Translations under genes and position numbers: made by a program
The notes under the pieces: generated by a model
Database searches by the model: none
What the model was told of the DNA's origin: nothing
The model's input: the letters and a program-made list of their open reading frames with translations, nothing else
In this document: in pieces, positions 61,440 to 64,000 of the stretch
How positions within the stretch are numbered: the first letter of the stretch is position 1
How the letters are laid out: each line of letters opens with the position of its first letter
DNA from: Ferrovibrio xuzhouensis
GTDB taxonomy: Bacteria > Pseudomonadota > Alphaproteobacteria > Ferrovibrionales > Ferrovibrionaceae
Assembly (NCBI RefSeq): GCF_042648965.1
Contig: NZ_JBHRYJ010000008.1
Location: 62,001 to 126,000, forward strand
Reading direction: 5' to 3'
Length of the DNA: 64,000 nucleotides

Positions 61440-62548
61440 CGCACCACCGGCCCGAGCAGCGTCGCACCCGACGCCTTGTCGAACAAGTGCAGGCGCTCGC
61501 TGTCGATCTGCAGTCGCCCCACCTCGCCCTCGCGATGGCGCAGATCCTTGCCGACGCGGAAGAACAGGGTGTCGCCCTCGACCATCAGGCCAAGATACTG
61601 GTCGGAGCCGACCGGCAGCACCGAGGTGACCGTTCCCGACAGTGTGCGCTCCGCCGCCGGCGCCGCGCGGTCATTCACGTCCTCGGGGCGGATGCCGAGA
61701 ACGACCCCACCATCCGGCGAGACCCCCTGCAGGCGCGCCGCCAGCGCGGCCGGCAGCGGCAGGGAGACGGCGCCGCGGCGGAAATGCAGCACGTCACGCT
61801 CGCGCTCGAGCCGACCTTCGAGGTAATTGATCGGTGGATTACCCAGAAACGATGCCACGAACATGTTGCCCGGCCGCTCGTATATCTCGTCCGGCGTGCC
61901 GATCTGCTGGATCACGCCGTCCTTCATCACAACGATGCGGTCGGCCAGGGTCAGGGCCTCGGCCTGGTCATGGGTAACATAGACGAAGGTCGTCGCCATG
62001 GTCTGGTGCAGTTGCTTGATCTCGGCCCGCATGGTGATGCGCAGCGCGGCATCAAGATTGGATAGCGGTTCATCCATCAGGAAGACCGCCGGCTGACGCA
62101 CCATGGCACGGCCGAGCGCGACGCGCTGGCGCTGGCCGCCGGACAGCTGCCCGGGCATGCGCCCCAGCAGATGGGTGATGTCCAACTTGGCAGCAGTCTC
62201 CTGCACGCGCTTCTCGATATCGGCTTTCGGGTGGTTGCGCATCTTCAACCCGAAAGCGATATTCTCGGCCACCGTCTTGTGCGGATAGAGTGCATAGGAC
62301 TGAAAAACCATCGCCACGTCGCGCCGGTTCGGTGGAACGTCGTTGACCAGTTGCGCGTCGAACCACAGATTGCCCTCGGTGACTTCCTCAAGGCCGGCGA
62401 TCATGTTCAGGGTCGTCGACTTGCCGCAGCCAGACGGGCCGAGCAGGACCACGAATTCCTTGTCCCGGATATCCAGACTGAGATCGTGCAGCGCGATAAA
62501 GCCGTTGGCGTAGCGCTTGCGGACATGTTCGAAACGAATACCGGCCAT
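61436..62548 (-). CDS. ABC transporter ATPase, MalK/UgpC type
   Basis: 370 aa. Walker A LLGPSGCGKSTT, Q-loop MVFQSYALYPHKTVAEN, signature LSGGQRQRVALGRAMVRQPA, Walker B FLMDEPLSNLDA and switch YVTHDQAEALTLADRI. The C-terminal TOBE region (about 240-360) with VLGIRPED is that of carbohydrate importers of the CUT1 class. With the two permeases upstream it drives uptake of a sugar, polyol or similar solute. The binding protein gene must lie beyond the window end. Confidence 0.93.
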   Translation of the reverse strand: MAGIRFEHVRKRYANGFIALHDLSLDIRDKEFVVLLGPSGCGKSTTLNMIAGLEEVTEGNLWFDAQLVNDVPPNRRDVAMVFQSYALYPHKTVAENIAFGLKMRNHPKADIEKRVQETAAKLDITHLLGRMPGQLSGGQRQRVALGRAMVRQPAVFLMDEPLSNLDAALRITMRAEIKQLHQTMATTFVYVTHDQAEALTLADRIVVMKDGVIQQIGTPDEIYERPGNMFVASFLGNPPINYLEGRLERERDVLHFRRGAVSLPLPAALAARLQGVSPDGGVVLGIRPEDVNDRAAPAAERTLSGTVTSVLPVGSDQYLGLMVEGDTLFFRVGKDLRHREGEVGRLQIDSERLHLFDKASGATLLGPVVR

Positions 62549-62561
62549 GGGGTTTCCTGTC

Positions 62562-63518
62562 TCAGCCCTTCACCGCGCCCGCCGTCAGCCCGGATACGAT
62601 GTAACGTTCGAAAATGATCGCGACAATCACCGGCGGAATGATCGCCAGCACGCCGGCGGCGTTGATGAAGGAGAAGCTGATGGTGAAATCCGACGTGAAG
62701 GATGCGACCACGATCGGCAGCGTCTGCGATGCAGTTGTCTGCGTGAACATCAGCGCCAGCAGGAACTCGTTCCAGCTGGTCAGGAAAGTGAACAGGATGA
62801 CGGCGACCAGCGACGGCGTGGCCAGCGGCAGATAGACCCGGATCAGCGCCTGAAACCGCGAACAGCCGTCGACCCGGGCCGCCTTGTCGAGTTCGTCCGG
62901 CAGTGACTCGAAGTAGTTCGACAGGATGAAGACGCTGAACGGGACCGTAATCGCCAGATAGGTGATGACCAGCGACCAGATACTGTCGAGCAGCCCGAGC
63001 TGGCGGATGAACAGAAAGAATGGCACGACCAGTGCGATGTCGGGAATCACGCGGGTACTGAGGATGAGGTAGACCCCGGCCTGCCGGCCGCGGAAACGGA
63101 TCTTGGCCAGCGCATAGGCGGCAGGAATGGCGACCAGCAAGTTGAAGATGACCACCAGCGCCGCGACAATGAAGCTGTTTTTCATGGCCGGCAGGAGGTT
63201 TCTCGCCGTCGAGGGAATGAAGCCGCCAGCCGACGGATCGGCGCGCTTGCGCGTCTCGTAGGTGACCTCCTTTTCCGGTGCCGAAAAGATCGCCTTGAAA
63301 TTGGCAAGGCTCGGATGATCCGGGATCCAGTGCGGTGGCACCGACGTGATTTCGGTCTCGGTCTGGATCGACGAGGAGACCAGCCAGGCAATCGGGCTGA
63401 GCATGTAGCCGAGGAACAGCATGGACGCGACGATCAGTCCCAGCCGCTGCAGCAGGCGGCGGATATGCCGGCGGCGCCCGTGGCCGCCGGCCATGGCGAT
63501 GGACGGCATGCCAGTCAT
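62562..63518 (-). CDS. ABC sugar-type transporter permease (MalG/UgpE-like)
   Basis: 318 aa with six predicted helices and a large first periplasmic loop (about residues 50-110). The cytoplasmic EAA loop is present as ELDKAARVDGCSRFQALIRV followed by YLPLATP (near 210-236), which docks on the ATPase. The ATG at 63518 overlaps the upstream permease stop (ATGA). It pairs with the partial gene at 63515-64000. Confidence 0.92.
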   Translation of the reverse strand: MTGMPSIAMAGGHGRRRHIRRLLQRLGLIVASMLFLGYMLSPIAWLVSSSIQTETEITSVPPHWIPDHPSLANFKAIFSAPEKEVTYETRKRADPSAGGFIPSTARNLLPAMKNSFIVAALVVIFNLLVAIPAAYALAKIRFRGRQAGVYLILSTRVIPDIALVVPFFLFIRQLGLLDSIWSLVITYLAITVPFSVFILSNYFESLPDELDKAARVDGCSRFQALIRVYLPLATPSLVAVILFTFLTSWNEFLLALMFTQTTASQTLPIVVASFTSDFTISFSFINAAGVLAIIPPVIVAIIFERYIVSGLTAGAVKG

Positions 63519-64000
63519 TGCTGCTTCTGCCCCAGGCTGCGAAGGATGAAATAGGCCAGGCCGATGGTCGCCAGCGCCAGGATATAGGACAGGGCCGCGC
63601 CGGTGCCGAACGACAGGCTGCGGAAGGTCTCGACGTAAATTCGCCACGCCAGGACGTGAGAGGCGTCGCCCGGCCCACCCTCGGTCAGGATGAAGAACAG
63701 GTCGAAATGCCGGATTGCCATCATCGTCTCGTACAGGATCACCAGCAGGAAGCCGGGCTTTAGCGACGGCAGCGTGATATGCAGGAACCGGCTGACGAGG
63801 CCGGCCCCATCGACTTTCGCAGCGGCATAGAGATCGGCCGGGATCGACTTCAGGGTCACCAGAAGCAAGATAGTCGCCAGCGGGACTTCCTTCCAGACGA
63901 AGGCATTGGCGATCAACGCCAGGGTCTTGTCAGCGTCGCCGAGCCAGACCATGTATTTGTCGATGAAGTCGAGTTGCAGCAGCGCGCCGTTGAGCGCGCC
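63515..64000 (-). CDS. ABC sugar-type transporter permease (MalF/UgpA-like), 5' part outside window
   Basis: The last 161 codons are visible; the frame is open through base 64000 (LNGALLQLDFIDKYMVWLGD at the edge). The EAA loop LYAAAKVDGAGLVSRFLHIT and the sequence LPSLKPGFLLVILYETMMAI identify a MalF-type permease. It heads the visible part of the operon that continues with the second permease, ATPase, molybdenum hydroxylase, dehydrogenase and CoxG. Confidence 0.9.
   Translation of the reverse strand, partial: GALNGALLQLDFIDKYMVWLGDADKTLALIANAFVWKEVPLATILLLVTLKSIPADLYAAAKVDGAGLVSRFLHITLPSLKPGFLLVILYETMMAIRHFDLFFILTEGGPGDASHVLAWRIYVETFRSLSFGTGAALSYILALATIGLAYFILRSLGQKQQ

Overview
The window is high-GC bacterial chromosome. 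Gene families (CHASE3/HAMP chemotaxis receptor, CoxLMS-type hydroxylase with CoxG, TAXI-TRAP transport, GDP-sugar O-antigen genes) and codon use fit an alphaproteobacterium, perhaps Rhodospirillales-like. Genus cannot be read from the sequence, and no rRNA or intact tRNA is present. One assembly gap of 93 N lies at 35162-35254.

Region 1 (1-6974) is ordinary core or accessory sequence: the end of a sensor histidine kinase, a TetR regulator divergent from a run of peroxiredoxin-like protein, DMT permease, glutathione S-transferase and SDR oxidoreductase, then a small four-cysteine bufferin-type protein and a methyl-accepting chemotaxis protein.

Region 2 (7002-33250, all minus strand) is a surface polysaccharide locus of 28 genes, most joined by 4-base stop/start overlaps. 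It holds the full GDP-L-fucose route (phosphomannomutase, ManC, Gmd, Fcl), a Wzm/Wzt ABC exporter, glycosyltransferases and methyltransferases. It also contains a nonulosonic-acid-like set (LegB-type dehydratase, nucleotidyltransferase, second epimerase, radical SAM/SPASM protein, acyltransferase, NeuB-type synthase, SpsF-type cytidylyltransferase, PseG-like protein, WbqC, PIG-L deacetylase, DUF115 protein) with no aminotransferase in the window. A methyltransferase-glycosyltransferase pair is duplicated, and one copy of the glycosyltransferase is truncated.

Region 3 (33251-36560) is a decayed integration zone: a monooxygenase remnant, the 3' half of tRNA-Val(UAC), a LysR remnant, a tyrosine integrase interrupted by a 9-bp tandem repeat array containing the assembly gap, and an XRE regulator. 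A second tRNA-Val 3' half, inverted, lies at 55909-55953, so about 21.6 kb is bracketed by att-like scars.

Region 4 (36561-55589) lies inside that bracket and is catabolic. First comes a terephthalate-type locus: an IclR regulator divergent from tphA2-A3-B-A1 and an MFS transporter. After a small secreted protein and a 276-bp palindromic element come a GntR regulator and, converging on it, a minus-strand operon: bioY, CaiB-type CoA-transferase, two carboxyltransferases with a biotin carrier between them, TAXI-TRAP binding protein and permease, an unidentified membrane protein and biotin carboxylase. This suggests uptake, CoA activation and biotin-dependent carboxylation (or decarboxylation) of an organic acid. 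Matching ATTGT-NN-ACAAT palindromes precede gntR and bioY.

Region 5 (56208-64000, minus) is an operon cut by the window end: two sugar-type ABC permeases, a MalK/UgpC-type ATPase, a three-subunit molybdenum hydroxylase, a 3-hydroxyisobutyrate dehydrogenase-like enzyme and CoxG.
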